This document shows, one piece after another, positions 1 to 9,696 of a stretch of DNA of 64,000 bases (the stretch's first letter is position 1; every line of letters begins with the position of its first letter). The position numbers and the translations under genes were made by a program. This DNA comes from RBC074 sp964470555 (GTDB taxonomy: Bacteria; Acidobacteriota; Blastocatellia; RBC074). Under the pieces are notes generated by a model. It saw only the letters and a program-made list of their open reading frames with translations. It had not been told where the DNA came from and ran no database searches. The stretch covers positions 1 to 64,000 of the forward strand of contig CAYYDG010000015.1 in assembly GCA_964470555.1 (NCBI GenBank). Direction: 5' to 3'.

Positions 1-395
1 GCTTGGTTCAAGTTTTGCGGGTATTCCATACAGTGACCTGAAAACCGATCTAAAAAGCCAATGCGTCCGACCACATTCAGGTAGAAATTTTCCGATTCGG
101 CAAAGTAAACAACAGCCTGCCACTCTAAACCGCAAGTGGCCAGTGTGATTTCGTGGCCATAAGTCAAAAACGATCCTGTCGCAGTCCTAATCCATTGGTG
201 GTGGCCACGTTCCAAATCAAGCCCCAGAATGTCTGCAAAATCGCGCTGAAAAACACAGAAGGTGCTGCCGGTATCGAGCTTGGCATCTACGGGATAGAAA
301 GTTTCAGAGTCGGAAGAAAAGGCCAGAGGCACGACAATGTCAGGATAGCGGGAATAACCGATTCGATGGGCAAAGGAAAATCGAAACTGGCTCAC
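1..395 (-). CDS. Retropepsin-like aspartyl protease family protein, 3' part cut by window edge
   Basis: Reading the minus strand from a GTG at 395 gives an open frame of 131 codons that runs off the left edge. It contains AKLDTGSTFCVFQRDF, the D-T-G-S catalytic motif of single-domain retropepsin-like aspartyl proteases, about 45 residues in, followed by hydrophobic beta-strand-rich sequence and VVGRIGFLDRF near the edge, which resembles the second conserved block of the family. The GTG overlaps the TGA of the upstream DUF5678 gene (ATGTGAGC) and is preceded by GGGAGG at six bases, so the two genes are translationally coupled. There is no signal peptide, suggesting a cytoplasmic protein. The C-terminus is missing, so activity cannot be judged. 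Confidence 0.7.
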   Translation of the reverse strand, partial: MSQFRFSFAHRIGYSRYPDIVVPLAFSSDSETFYPVDAKLDTGSTFCVFQRDFADILGLDLERGHHQWIRTATGSFLTYGHEITLATCGLEWQAVVYFAESENFYLNVVGRIGFLDRFSGHCMEYPQNLNQ

Positions 396-643
396 ATCCA
401 GCCTCCCATCGAAGGTACTGTTTCATCACGAACATATTTGGCAAACGGCATTTTGACGCCTTCAGCTTTGGCTTGCGCCACCAAAGGCCGAGGGTCTGAG
501 CCGTGTCCGATCAACCGCTCTCCATCCAGCACGACCCATTGACCCAGATATTCCCGCCAATGATCGCTCAACCATTCCAGTTCTTTCTCCAGATTCACGA
601 TGACGGAAGATGTTTTTACTTCTGGCAAAACATTTGTAGCCAT
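392..643 (-). CDS. DUF5678 domain protein
   Basis: This is an 83-residue protein. The core WVVLDGERLIGHGSDPRPL followed by AKAEGVKMPFAKYV matches the short DUF5678 family, whose members carry a W-x-A/V-L-D-G-x-x-L-x-x-x-G motif; its biochemical role is unknown. The start at 643 (MATNVLPEVK) is chosen because GGAGG lies five bases before it. Its stop overlaps the GTG of a retropepsin-like protease, and the tight coupling suggests the two products work together, perhaps as substrate or partner and protease. Function beyond family membership is inference. Confidence 0.7.
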   Translation of the reverse strand: MATNVLPEVKTSSVIVNLEKELEWLSDHWREYLGQWVVLDGERLIGHGSDPRPLVAQAKAEGVKMPFAKYVRDETVPSMGGWM

Positions 644-718
644 ACGAACCTCCAAATCGAAGTCGCAAACATTATGCGTAGATCAACCATTAACCGCAAT
701 GAGTCATCCACCCAACAT

Positions 719-2088
719 TTAGTTCAACCGATCAATCGCCCAATCCAGCAAGTCATTGGCGCGTGCTTCGCTTTCGGCTTCGGCGATCAGGCGAATCATG
801 GATTCCGTGTTCGACGCGCGAATGTGCAACCAGCCGTCCGGCCACGAAAGCCACGAAAGTTTGATGCCGTCGCTCAAATCCACGTCGTCGGCTCCGGCGG
901 TTTCGGCTTCGGCGCGTATTTCGTTCAGCACGGAAAACAGCAGGTTGGGTGCGACGGGAACGTAGTGTTTCAACATGGTGAAGCGCGGCAACGTGGCGAC
1001 CAGTTCGGAAATGTTGTGGCCGGTTTTTGCCAGATGTTCCAGAATCAAGCCAATCGTCGCGGCGGAATCATTGGTCGCGTGAATGGCGGGAATCGCCACT
1101 GCGCCATTGCCTTCGCCGCCGAGCACCGCGTTGTGTTCCAACATTGCTTCGGAAATGTAGGCTTGGCCGACGGGGGTACGAACGACAGTGGAATGGTGAC
1201 GGGCGGCGATGGTTTCGATGCTGCGCGAAGTCGAAAGATGCGTGACGATCACGCCCGGCTGTTGGCGGAGTTTGATTTCAGCGGCGATGGCCAACGTCAT
1301 TTCTTCGGACAGAGCTTCGCCGGTTTCCGTGACGATGGCCAGCCGTTCGCCATCGGCATCGTGAGCGAACCCGATGTCGGCGTGCCCGGCTTTCACGACA
1401 GCGCGAAGCTGCGCCATGGTTTCGCGTTTCGGTTCGGGATTGTGCGGAAACGGCGCGTTTGTTTCGTCGTTGATGGCCAGCACTCGACAGCCCAGTTCAT
1501 CCAACCAGCGCGGACTGAGCAATGCACAAGCTCCGTTACAACAATCCACGGCCACAGTCAGTTTGCGAGCGCGAATTGTTTCCACGTCAAAAACCCGTTT
1601 CAAAACTTCGATGTGATGGGCAATCGCATCGCGCGATTCGATGTGGGTTTGAATGGTGTTCCAACCGGCTTTGGCAAATTCGCCCTGATGAAAAATGTCC
1701 AGCAGTTCTTCGGCCTGGCGTGTGTTCAGGTACAGCCCGTCGCCGCGAACGAATTTCAACGCATTCCATTGCGTCGGATTATGACCGGCGGTGATCGAAA
1801 TGCCTCCGGCGGCTTGGAAGTGTTCTACTGCAAGTTGCATGGTCGGCGTGGGGCATATACCCAGATCAATGACTTCGCAGCCCGAAGCCAGCAATCCCGC
1901 CGCCACTGCCGCGCGCACCATCGGCCCGGAGCTTCGCGTATCGCGGCAAATCAGGATTTTTCCCGAATCCAGATATGTGCCAAATGCCTGCGCGAAGGCG
2001 ATGACCAATTCCGGCGTCAACGTTTCGCCGACGATGCCACGTACTCCGGCAATGCCAATCTTCAAAGGTTTCATAACTTCTTGAGTCA

Positions 2089-2089
<1 letters not shown>
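719..2089 (-). CDS. Phosphohexomutase family protein (phosphoglucomutase/phosphomannomutase/phosphoglucosamine mutase-like), atypical active site
   Basis: The protein has 456 residues, normal for alpha-D-phosphohexomutases, with the four domains recognisable: an N-terminal GIAGVRGIVGETLTPE, an active-site loop ITAGHNPTQWNALK (residues 99-112), a metal loop DADGER (244-249), a sugar-binding GGEGNGA, and a C-terminal phosphate-binding RASNTESMIR. The family interconverts hexose 1- and 6-phosphates through a phosphoserine in T-A-S-H-N-P. Here that serine is Gly102 and the third metal aspartate is Glu248, so standard phosphotransfer is doubtful. Its ATG overlaps the stop of the upstream MFS gene (TGATG), so transporter and mutase form one operon, consistent with sugar-acid or sugar uptake. 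Exact substrate is unknown. Confidence 0.82.
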
Positions 2090-3378
<1,289 letters not shown>

Positions 3379-3580
3379 AACGGGAGAAAGGTGTTGTTTG
3401 CGATCAAGAAGGTTGTGGTTGCGGCGGCTTTGTAGCGCATTGGCCGGTCAGCCGCAAATTCGCCAGCCAGAAAATGTCAATTGATCTATCACAAATGAAT
3501 GTTGTTTACTGTGCTGACCCGTCTGCGGAATGCAATCTTGTCAGGCCAATGACGATAAATTTCTGAAGGAGGAATTCGTA

Positions 3581-4456
3581 ATGTCACGAATTGTCAGATG
3601 CGGTTTGATCCAGGCCACGAACGCGGAGCCAGCCGGTAGCTCCATCGAAAAGATCAAACAGGCCATGATTGATAAACACGTGGCGATGATCGCCGACGCC
3701 GCCAAACAAGGCGTGCAGATCATTTGCCTGCAAGAGTTGTTTTATGGCCCGTACTTTTGCGCCGAACAAAATCCTCATTGGTACGGTTTGGTTGAACGCA
3801 TACCCGACGGGCCGACGACGCGGTTGATGCAGGACATCGCCAAACAACATCAGATGGTGATCGTCGCTCCGATTTACGAAGAAGAAATGACGGGCGTTTA
3901 TTACAACACCGCTGCCGTAATTGACGCCGATGGCACGTACTTGGGCAAATACCGCAAGACGCACATACCGCATTGTCTGCCCGGCTTTTGGGAAAAGTTC
4001 TACTTCACGCCGGGCAATCTGGGCTTTCCGACCTTTGAAACGAAATACGCGCGCATCGGCGTTTACATTTGCTACGACCGGCACTTTCCCGAAGGCGCGC
4101 GGGCGCTCGGATTGAACGGCGCGGAAATCGTTTTCATTCCTTCGGCGACGACCAAAGGCCACGCCGATTATTTGTGGGAGTTGGAACAGCGCGGCCACGC
4201 CGTCGCCAATGGCTATTTTGTCGGCACGATCAACCGTGTCGGCACGGAAGCGCCCTGGAACATCGGCGAATTTTTCGGCTCGTCATATTTTTGCAATCCT
4301 GATGGCCGCATCCTGGCCAAAGGCAGCGAAGACAAAGACGAATTGATCGTGGCCGATCTGGATTTGGACGAAATCCGCGAAGTGCGAACTCATTGGCAGT
4401 TTTACCGAGACCGGCGACCGGAAATGTACGGCGCGCTGACGGCGATGAAATCTTGA
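3581..4456 (+). CDS. Nitrilase-superfamily amidohydrolase (beta-ureidopropionase / N-carbamoyl-amine amidase-like)
   Basis: This 291-residue cytoplasmic enzyme has the nitrilase triad visible: Glu52 in CLQELFYGPYF, Lys126 in KYRKTHIPH and Cys164 in YICYDRHFPEGARALG. The long block GFWEKFYFTPGNLGFPTFET is like that of N-carbamoyl-beta-alanine/N-carbamoylputrescine amidohydrolases, which release CO2, ammonia and the amine. The start at 3581 follows AAGGAGG with good spacing; the open frame upstream is not used. It is followed by a PIN toxin module and then an N-acyl-D-amino-acid deacylase, so a role in salvage of N-acylated or N-carbamoylated amino compounds is plausible. The exact substrate cannot be read from sequence. 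Confidence 0.85.
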   Translation: MSRIVRCGLIQATNAEPAGSSIEKIKQAMIDKHVAMIADAAKQGVQIICLQELFYGPYFCAEQNPHWYGLVERIPDGPTTRLMQDIAKQHQMVIVAPIYEEEMTGVYYNTAAVIDADGTYLGKYRKTHIPHCLPGFWEKFYFTPGNLGFPTFETKYARIGVYICYDRHFPEGARALGLNGAEIVFIPSATTKGHADYLWELEQRGHAVANGYFVGTINRVGTEAPWNIGEFFGSSYFCNPDGRILAKGSEDKDELIVADLDLDEIREVRTHWQFYRDRRPEMYGALTAMKS

Positions 4457-4536
4457 TTTCGATTGTTTGCCGCATTCGGCGTGCGTGCTATGCTGTTTTT
4501 GCTTGCGCTGTCGCGCGGAGAAAGCGAGGTAAGCAG

Positions 4537-4902
4537 ATGACAGAGTACGTGATTAAACTCAGAGACGCTTCACAATCCGGGCTATTGCTCGATGCGCTCA
4601 AACGGTTGGTGATGGTGCGAGGCGTTGATTTATCTGTTGAGCAAAACGGACACGGAGTCGTGCTCGACGGTGAGTTGAGCGACGAAGATGCGCGTTTCGA
4701 AGCAACGGTCAACCGGATCATCGAAGATGCGGTTGCAGGAAAGCTTGAACCGATGACGCCAGAGGAAGAAGAGGCCGAAGAATTTGAGCTTGCAGCTTAT
4801 GGCAAGCAAAAGGCTCAAGAGGTGGGTGACTTTTCCGATGATGACATCGTCCGCATAGTCAATGAATACCGAAGAGAACAAAGAGAAAAGGCCGCTGCTT
4901 AG
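4537..4902 (+). CDS. Putative antitoxin-like partner of a PIN-domain toxin
   Basis: This is a 121-residue acidic protein with no family I recognise. The N-terminal half looks like an alpha/beta domain, followed by a strongly acidic stretch (TPEEEEAEEFELA) and a helical basic-acidic tail ending in EYRREQREKAAA. It begins after GAGG at seven bases. Its last 41 bases overlap the start of the PIN gene at 4862, the tight arrangement of type II toxin-antitoxin operons, where the upstream gene is commonly the antitoxin. No clear ribbon-helix-helix or AbrB fold can be claimed. The antitoxin role rests on position only. Confidence 0.55.
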   Translation: MTEYVIKLRDASQSGLLLDALKRLVMVRGVDLSVEQNGHGVVLDGELSDEDARFEATVNRIIEDAVAGKLEPMTPEEEEAEEFELAAYGKQKAQEVGDFSDDDIVRIVNEYRREQREKAAA

Positions 4903-5299
4903 GGTAGTTCTCGACACGAATATTTTCATTTCGGCCTTACATTCCCCAAACGGATCATCTGGATGTGCGTGGCGATTGGCGCGCAAACGTCAATATCAGC
5001 TTGTCACATCGCCTTACATCATCGCAGAAGTGGCGGACATTCTGCGGCGACATTTTTTGTGGGGTGAAGAAAAAATCGTCCGGCGATTAAAGCAACTGAG
5101 CCGCGCCGCCGACATCATCCAACCGACAACCTCTATCCAAATCGTCCGCGATCCTAAAGATGACGCCATCATCGAGTGTGCAGTTGACGGCCAAGCCGAT
5201 ATGATTGTCTCGCTTGATAAAGACCTGCTGGCGCTCAAGGCTTACAGCAACATTCCCATCATGCATGTCATTGATTTGCTGCGCACGCTTGGCGCGTGA
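4862..5299 (+). CDS. PIN-domain ribonuclease toxin (PIN_3 / COG1569-like)
   Basis: The 145-residue protein has a PIN nuclease core: VVLDTNIFISAL near residue 17 supplies the first acidic residue, AEVADILRR the second, and DPKDDAIIECAVDGQADMIVSLDKDL the C-terminal acidic cluster that coordinates Mg2+/Mn2+. Proteins of this group are annotated as putative toxin components that cleave RNA. The start codon lies inside the upstream gene, so translation is coupled to the putative antitoxin. The module sits between the amidohydrolase and D-aminoacylase genes on the same strand. Alternative starts a few codons downstream are possible. Confidence 0.8.
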   Translation: MNTEENKEKRPLLRVVLDTNIFISALHSPNGSSGCAWRLARKRQYQLVTSPYIIAEVADILRRHFLWGEEKIVRRLKQLSRAADIIQPTTSIQIVRDPKDDAIIECAVDGQADMIVSLDKDLLALKAYSNIPIMHVIDLLRTLGA

Positions 5300-5317
5300 A
5301 TCCCACGGAGAGTGAAG

Positions 5318-6943
5318 ATGAAGACGCCAGAATTGATTCTGAAAAACGGGTTGGTTGCCGACGGCACGGGGCGAGGGCTATATCCGGCGGACGTGGCGAT
5401 TCGCCGAAATTACATTTTGGCGATTGACGCGCCGAATTCGCTGCACGCGATGGAAGAATTGGATTGCTCTGGCTTGGTTATCGCGCCCGGTTTCATTGAC
5501 ACGCACAGCCATTCAGATTTGCGCGTGTTGATGGAACCGGAATTGCCGATGAAGTTGCGGCAAGGCATCACGCTCGAAGTCTTAGGGCAGGACGGCATTT
5601 CGGTTGCGCCGATTCGCGCGGCGGATCAACCGGCGGTGGCGCGTTCGTTGGCGGGGCTTGATGGCGATCTTGGGCGCGCCTGGGATTGGCAATCCGTGGC
5701 GGAATATTTGGCCGCGATTGAACGCGCGCGACCGGCGATTGATTGCGCGTACCTGATTCCGCATGGCGCGCTGCGGCTGAGCGTGATGGGAATGGAAGAT
5801 CGAAAAGCTCGGCCTGACGAAATTGCCGCGATGCAGGAACTGATTCGCCAATCCATGCGCGAAGGCGCGTTGGGGCTTTCGACCGGGTTGATTTATCCAC
5901 CCTGCTGTTTTGCCGACACCAATGAATTGATTGAACTCTGCCGCGCGGTCGTCGAATTTGATGGCATCTTTGTTTCGCACATGCGCAGCGAAAGCGATTA
6001 CATCGAAGACGCCATCGCCGAAATGATCGAAGTCGGCAAACAGTCGGGCGTGCGTGTTCACATTTCGCATTTCAAAATTGCCGGGCGCGAAAACTGGAAT
6101 CGCATTGACGGTGTGCTGGCGATGATCGCGCAAGCGCAAGCTGAAGGCGTTCGCGTGACGGCGGATCAATATCCTTACATTGCCGGTTCGACGATGCTCG
6201 GCGCGATTTTGCCTCCGTGGGCGCATGCGGGCGGCGTGGAAGAAACCTTGAAACGGCTGGCCAGCAGTTCAGAGCGCGGCAGAATACGCGAGGCGATGCT
6301 GGATCGTTCGCCTTCACAATGGGACAACTTCTGGAAATGGTCTGGACCGGAAGGCATCGTCATCCCGGACATTCCTTCGGGCAATCATCCGGAATATCTG
6401 GGCAAAAATCTGGCTGAAGCTGCCTGTCTGAAGCTTCAACGCGATCATGTGAGCGAAGCCGATGCCGTCGAATTCGCCTTTGATTTGTTGCTGGCCGAGC
6501 GAATGGGCGTAGGCATGATTTCCTTCAGCCAATCGGAAACTGTCGTCTGTAAAATCATGCAGCAGCCTTACGTCAACGTTTGCACCGACGGCTTGCTGGG
6601 CGGCAAACCGCATCCGCGAGCTTACGGAACTTATCCGCGAATTCTGGGCCGTTACGTGCGCGAACAGAATCTGTTGTCGCTGGATGAAGCCATCCGCAAA
6701 ATGTCCGGCCTGGCGGCAGAAACGTTTCAGCTTCGTGACTTCGGAAAAATTCAGGATGGTTATCGCGCAAACCTCGTCGTCTTCAATCCGCACCACGTGA
6801 TTGATCGCGCGACGTTTGCAGATTCCAGACAATTTCCCAAAGGCATTGAACACGTCATCGTCGCGGGCGTCCCGGCAATTCGTTATGGCGAATTGTATTT
6901 GCCCGGAACTGGCAAAGCGGTGCGCCGCGCTGAACCTGAGTGA
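5318..6943 (+). CDS. N-acyl-D-amino-acid deacylase (D-aminoacylase), amidohydrolase superfamily
   Basis: The 541-residue protein has the D-aminoacylase architecture: a small beta-sandwich at the N-terminus (LILKNGLVADGTGRG), then a TIM-barrel amidohydrolase with the H-x-H metal motif FIDTHSHSD (His63, His65), HMRSES, HISHFKIAG and DQYPYIAGST, closing with the C-terminal sandwich (GYRANLVVFNP). The family hydrolyses N-acyl-D-amino acids to the free D-amino acid and a carboxylate with zinc. ATG 5318 is preferred to GTG 5312 because GGAG lies seven bases before the ATG. It starts 18 bases after the PIN gene. Distant dihydroorotase/hydantoinase-like activities cannot be excluded. Confidence 0.88.
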   Translation: MKTPELILKNGLVADGTGRGLYPADVAIRRNYILAIDAPNSLHAMEELDCSGLVIAPGFIDTHSHSDLRVLMEPELPMKLRQGITLEVLGQDGISVAPIRAADQPAVARSLAGLDGDLGRAWDWQSVAEYLAAIERARPAIDCAYLIPHGALRLSVMGMEDRKARPDEIAAMQELIRQSMREGALGLSTGLIYPPCCFADTNELIELCRAVVEFDGIFVSHMRSESDYIEDAIAEMIEVGKQSGVRVHISHFKIAGRENWNRIDGVLAMIAQAQAEGVRVTADQYPYIAGSTMLGAILPPWAHAGGVEETLKRLASSSERGRIREAMLDRSPSQWDNFWKWSGPEGIVIPDIPSGNHPEYLGKNLAEAACLKLQRDHVSEADAVEFAFDLLLAERMGVGMISFSQSETVVCKIMQQPYVNVCTDGLLGGKPHPRAYGTYPRILGRYVREQNLLSLDEAIRKMSGLAAETFQLRDFGKIQDGYRANLVVFNPHHVIDRATFADSRQFPKGIEHVIVAGVPAIRYGELYLPGTGKAVRRAEPE

Positions 6944-7011
6944 CTATGTCGGACGTGCAGTCTTGGTAAGCGAGCAGACAAGCTGATTTGGCGAGATCAG
7001 AAACAAAACTT

Positions 7012-8193
7012 ATGCTCAAGATCAAAGGACTAGTTAGTGTTTTCAATCGTGTAAGGTCTCAATTGCAATCCGGCCTTCATCCGGAGGAAGTCGAATCGTT
7101 TCGGAATCAGGTCAACGCGACCATCCGCGACGTGGAAGAAATCTGCCGACGACACAACACGACGCCTGAGCAATTGCCTGGCCCGTCGCGGTTGGCTTAT
7201 CAGTTTCTGAAGAATCTTGATTTGGCCAATCTGCCTGTGCGCCAAACAGAAACGCCGAACGCGGCAACGCCTTCGTTCAGGATCAGAAACGTCGTGAAAA
7301 TCGGCGAGCAAATGGCTGAACGAATCTGGCAAAGTCTCGGCGCGTTGCTCGCTACTCCATCTGCGCGCACTCAACTCCTGCATGAAATGGAAAACCATGC
7401 GGCAACGATCGAGCGAATTTGCCAGCAACATGACCAAACGCCTGCCGTGCTGGAAACGCCATCGCGGCAAGTGTACTGCTGGCTGAAATTTCTTTGCGTG
7501 GCGGAAAATCTGGCGACGCATCTGGACACGTTGGAACGGGCCAGAAAAGCAATCAGCGAACATTCGTTGCGGCCCGGACAACCCATACATCTTCATTTGA
7601 TCTGCCAAAACGCGATCTGGCGACGGAACGAATATCGGGACGCCGTGGTGGTCAAAGTCAATCAAGGCTTTCTGAATGCGGATCAGAGCGTGTGGCGCGC
7701 AATCATTCACGCGGCACTGGTGCAACGTGACCCCACCAACGGCCAGGCGATTCAGGAATTCACTCTGACCGACGATTTCAGCGAAACGCTTTTTGAATTG
7801 GAATCCTTCGCCGCCGTGACCACGCCGTCAACGCGCGGGCACGTTCACGATCTGGACGAAAGCTTCGCCCGTGTGAACGCCGCTTATTTCCACGGCCAGT
7901 TTCCAAAACCGACACTGGTCTGGAATCGCACCTTGACCGCCAGCAAGTTCGGGCATTACCAGCCCAGCCGCGACACCGTCATGCTTTCGGTTTCGCTGGA
8001 CGACGCCAAAATCCCGGCCTACGTGGTGGATTTCGTGATGTACCACGAACTGCTGCACAAAAAACATGGCGCGATGATTGTCAACGGTCGCCGCCTGTCA
8101 CATAGTCTCGCTTTTCGTGAAGACGAACGGCGGTTTGCTGAATACATTCAAGCTGAAAGCCAACTAAAGGAATTGGCGTTGAAGAACCGCTAA
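7012..8193 (+). CDS. SprT-like zinc metallopeptidase domain protein
   Basis: The protein is about 393 residues from ATG 7012 (a TTG at 6988 could add eight). The N-terminal 190 residues are helical, with two similar blocks (EEICRRHNTTPEQLPGPSR and ERICQQHDQTPAVLETPSR), suggesting an internal duplication. The C-terminal part has a SprT/YgjP-like zincin domain: FARVNAAYFHGQFPKPTLVWNR, then YHELLHKKHG with His345, Glu346 and His349, and a later HSLAFREDERRF that may give the third ligand. SprT-like proteins bind DNA or act as proteases; the duplicated N-terminal domain is not one I recognise. It is followed 10 bases later by the aldo/keto reductase. Confidence 0.75.
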   Translation: MLKIKGLVSVFNRVRSQLQSGLHPEEVESFRNQVNATIRDVEEICRRHNTTPEQLPGPSRLAYQFLKNLDLANLPVRQTETPNAATPSFRIRNVVKIGEQMAERIWQSLGALLATPSARTQLLHEMENHAATIERICQQHDQTPAVLETPSRQVYCWLKFLCVAENLATHLDTLERARKAISEHSLRPGQPIHLHLICQNAIWRRNEYRDAVVVKVNQGFLNADQSVWRAIIHAALVQRDPTNGQAIQEFTLTDDFSETLFELESFAAVTTPSTRGHVHDLDESFARVNAAYFHGQFPKPTLVWNRTLTASKFGHYQPSRDTVMLSVSLDDAKIPAYVVDFVMYHELLHKKHGAMIVNGRRLSHSLAFREDERRFAEYIQAESQLKELALKNR

Positions 8194-8203
8194 GGGAATA
8201 AAT

Positions 8204-9157
8204 ATGCAAACAAAACAACTTGGAAACAGCGATTTGCAAATCACGCCGCTCGGCATTGGAGCGTGGGCGATGGGCGGAGCAGGCTGGGCGTTTGCCTGGA
8301 GCCAGCAGGACGACAACGATTCGATTGCGGCAATTCACGCGGCGCTCGAAGCCGGAATGAACTGGATAGACACAGCGGCGGTATATGGACTCGGCCATTC
8401 GGAAGAAGTCGTGGCCAAAGCTCTGGCTGGTCGAAGTCAGAAACCGTATGTCTTTACGAAATGCGAACGCACCTGGAACGAAGAACGTCAGATCGTCAAA
8501 TCGCTCAAGGCGGATTCGATTCGGAAAGAGTGCGAAGAAAGTTTGCGACGGCTGAAGGTGGACGTGATTGACCTTTACCAGATTCATTGGCCGGAACCGG
8601 AGGAAGACTTGGAAGAAGGTTGGGCGACGTTGGCCAAGCTGAAAGAAGAAGGCAAAGTGCGCTGGATCGGCGTGTCGAATTTCAATGCCGAACAATTATG
8701 CCGTGTGCAGAAAATCGCGCCGATCACGTCGTTGCAACCGCCGTATTCGCTGATTCGCCGGGAAATCGAAGCAGAGGTTTTGCCGTTTTGTTCGGTTCAC
8801 AATGTCGGAGTCATCGCTTATTCGCCGATGGGTTCGGGAATGTTGACCGGCGCGATGTCGCGCGAACGAATCGCCAGCTTGCCCGAAGACGATTGGCGTC
8901 GCCGCAGCCCGCAGTTTCAGGAACCATTGCTGACGCGCAATTTGCAGATTGCCGACAAGCTGAAAGAAATCGCTGCGCGTCACAATCGTTCAGCGGGCGA
9001 AGCCGCGCTGGCCTGGGTCCTGCACAATCCGGTGGTGACTGGCGCGATTGTCGGCGTGCGCAATGCCGAGCAAGTCAGCGGCATTATTGGCGGGATGGAA
9101 TTTCGACTGAGCGCGGAAGAGATTGCCGAGATTGAAGCCTCTGCTTCAGCCGGTTGA
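8204..9157 (+). CDS. Aldo/keto reductase
   Basis: This 317-residue NADPH-dependent oxidoreductase of the AKR superfamily has the complete catalytic tetrad: Asp56 and Tyr61 in NWIDTAAVYG, Lys86 in YVFTKCE and His128 in DLYQIHWP. The cofactor end is GAIVGVRNAEQ. It most resembles the Tas/YhdN-type group that reduces small aldehydes and ketones or sugars in the cytoplasm. AGGG precedes the ATG, and only ten bases separate it from the SprT-like gene. A CTTCAGCCGG-containing inverted repeat overlaps and follows its 3' end. Confidence 0.88.
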   Translation: MQTKQLGNSDLQITPLGIGAWAMGGAGWAFAWSQQDDNDSIAAIHAALEAGMNWIDTAAVYGLGHSEEVVAKALAGRSQKPYVFTKCERTWNEERQIVKSLKADSIRKECEESLRRLKVDVIDLYQIHWPEPEEDLEEGWATLAKLKEEGKVRWIGVSNFNAEQLCRVQKIAPITSLQPPYSLIRREIEAEVLPFCSVHNVGVIAYSPMGSGMLTGAMSRERIASLPEDDWRRRSPQFQEPLLTRNLQIADKLKEIAARHNRSAGEAALAWVLHNPVVTGAIVGVRNAEQVSGIIGGMEFRLSAEEIAEIEASASAG

Positions 9158-9187
9158 GATCTTCGTTATCGCCGAAACGGCTGAAGC
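9144..9187. repeat. Inverted repeat with CTTCAGCCG arms
   Basis: The arms CTTCAGCCGGTT (9144-9155) and AAACGGCTGAAG (9176-9187) pair with one mismatch around a 20-base loop. The left arm is inside the end of the aldo/keto reductase gene. The same core occurs in the longer palindrome at 31706-31770. There is no T-run, so it is a poor intrinsic terminator; it may be a dispersed REP-like element. Confidence 0.5.
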
Positions 9188-9229
9188 CGGATTCACACAT
9201 CAACGTCTTCTGTCGCGAGATTAAAAACA

Positions 9230-9424
9230 ATGGCTCAACAAGAGATTGAACGACTCAAAGCCGCCCTGCGCAAAGACTGGTTCGCCAGCGGGTTCGATTC
9301 GGCCTGTAGCTGTTACATCGGCAGAAGCGGCGGTTGCCACCACTGCGACGCGCTGGCGCAAACCTTCCTCGACGCCGCCGAGAGCATCAAGCAGAAGCGG
9401 CGGCAAGGCATCCAAGCTGGCTGA
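9230..9424 (+). CDS. Small cysteine/histidine-containing protein, unknown
   Basis: The 64-residue protein has IERLKAALRKDWFASGFDS followed by CSCYIGRSGGCHHC, a Cys/His cluster that could bind zinc, and an amphipathic helix ending in KQKRRQGIQAG. I do not recognise a family. It ends in the frame next to a helix-turn-helix protein that continues directly downstream, so the two may be one split or frameshifted gene or a coupled pair. No good ribosome site precedes it. Confidence 0.45.
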   Translation: MAQQEIERLKAALRKDWFASGFDSACSCYIGRSGGCHHCDALAQTFLDAAESIKQKRRQGIQAG

Positions 9425-9449
9425 CCTGAAGGCTTGTCTCGACAGCACC

Positions 9450-9665
9450 GTGCTCAATGCCTTGCTGCAGGAAATGAAAGCACAAGGCATCACCCAAACC
9501 GCTTTTGCCGAAAGCATCGGCATGAACCCGCGCCACCTTTCCGCCGTCAAATCGTCCGAACTGCGCAACCGTTACTTCAATGAACTGGGCACAACTAAGC
9601 TGGCCTGCTTTTGGGTGATCGAGAATCTCAAGCCGTCGAGTCCGCGCCGGGGCAAGGCCAAGTAA
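9450..9665 (+). CDS. Small helix-turn-helix (XRE-like) protein, start uncertain
   Basis: From GTG 9450 the frame gives about 71 residues with an XRE-type helix-turn-helix (MKAQGITQTAFAESIGMNPRHLSAVK), then a short tail rich in Pro, Lys and Arg. An ATG at 9474 would begin at the helix itself. The frame is also open upstream (from 9246), but that part merely shadows the 9230-9424 protein and looks non-coding. Translation by re-initiation after the stop at 9424, or by a frameshift, would explain the arrangement. A DNA-binding role is inferred. Confidence 0.5.
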   Translation: MLNALLQEMKAQGITQTAFAESIGMNPRHLSAVKSSELRNRYFNELGTTKLACFWVIENLKPSSPRRGKAK

Positions 9666-9696
9666 AGGACTTGCTTAATCTCCAGGCACAAAGAAG

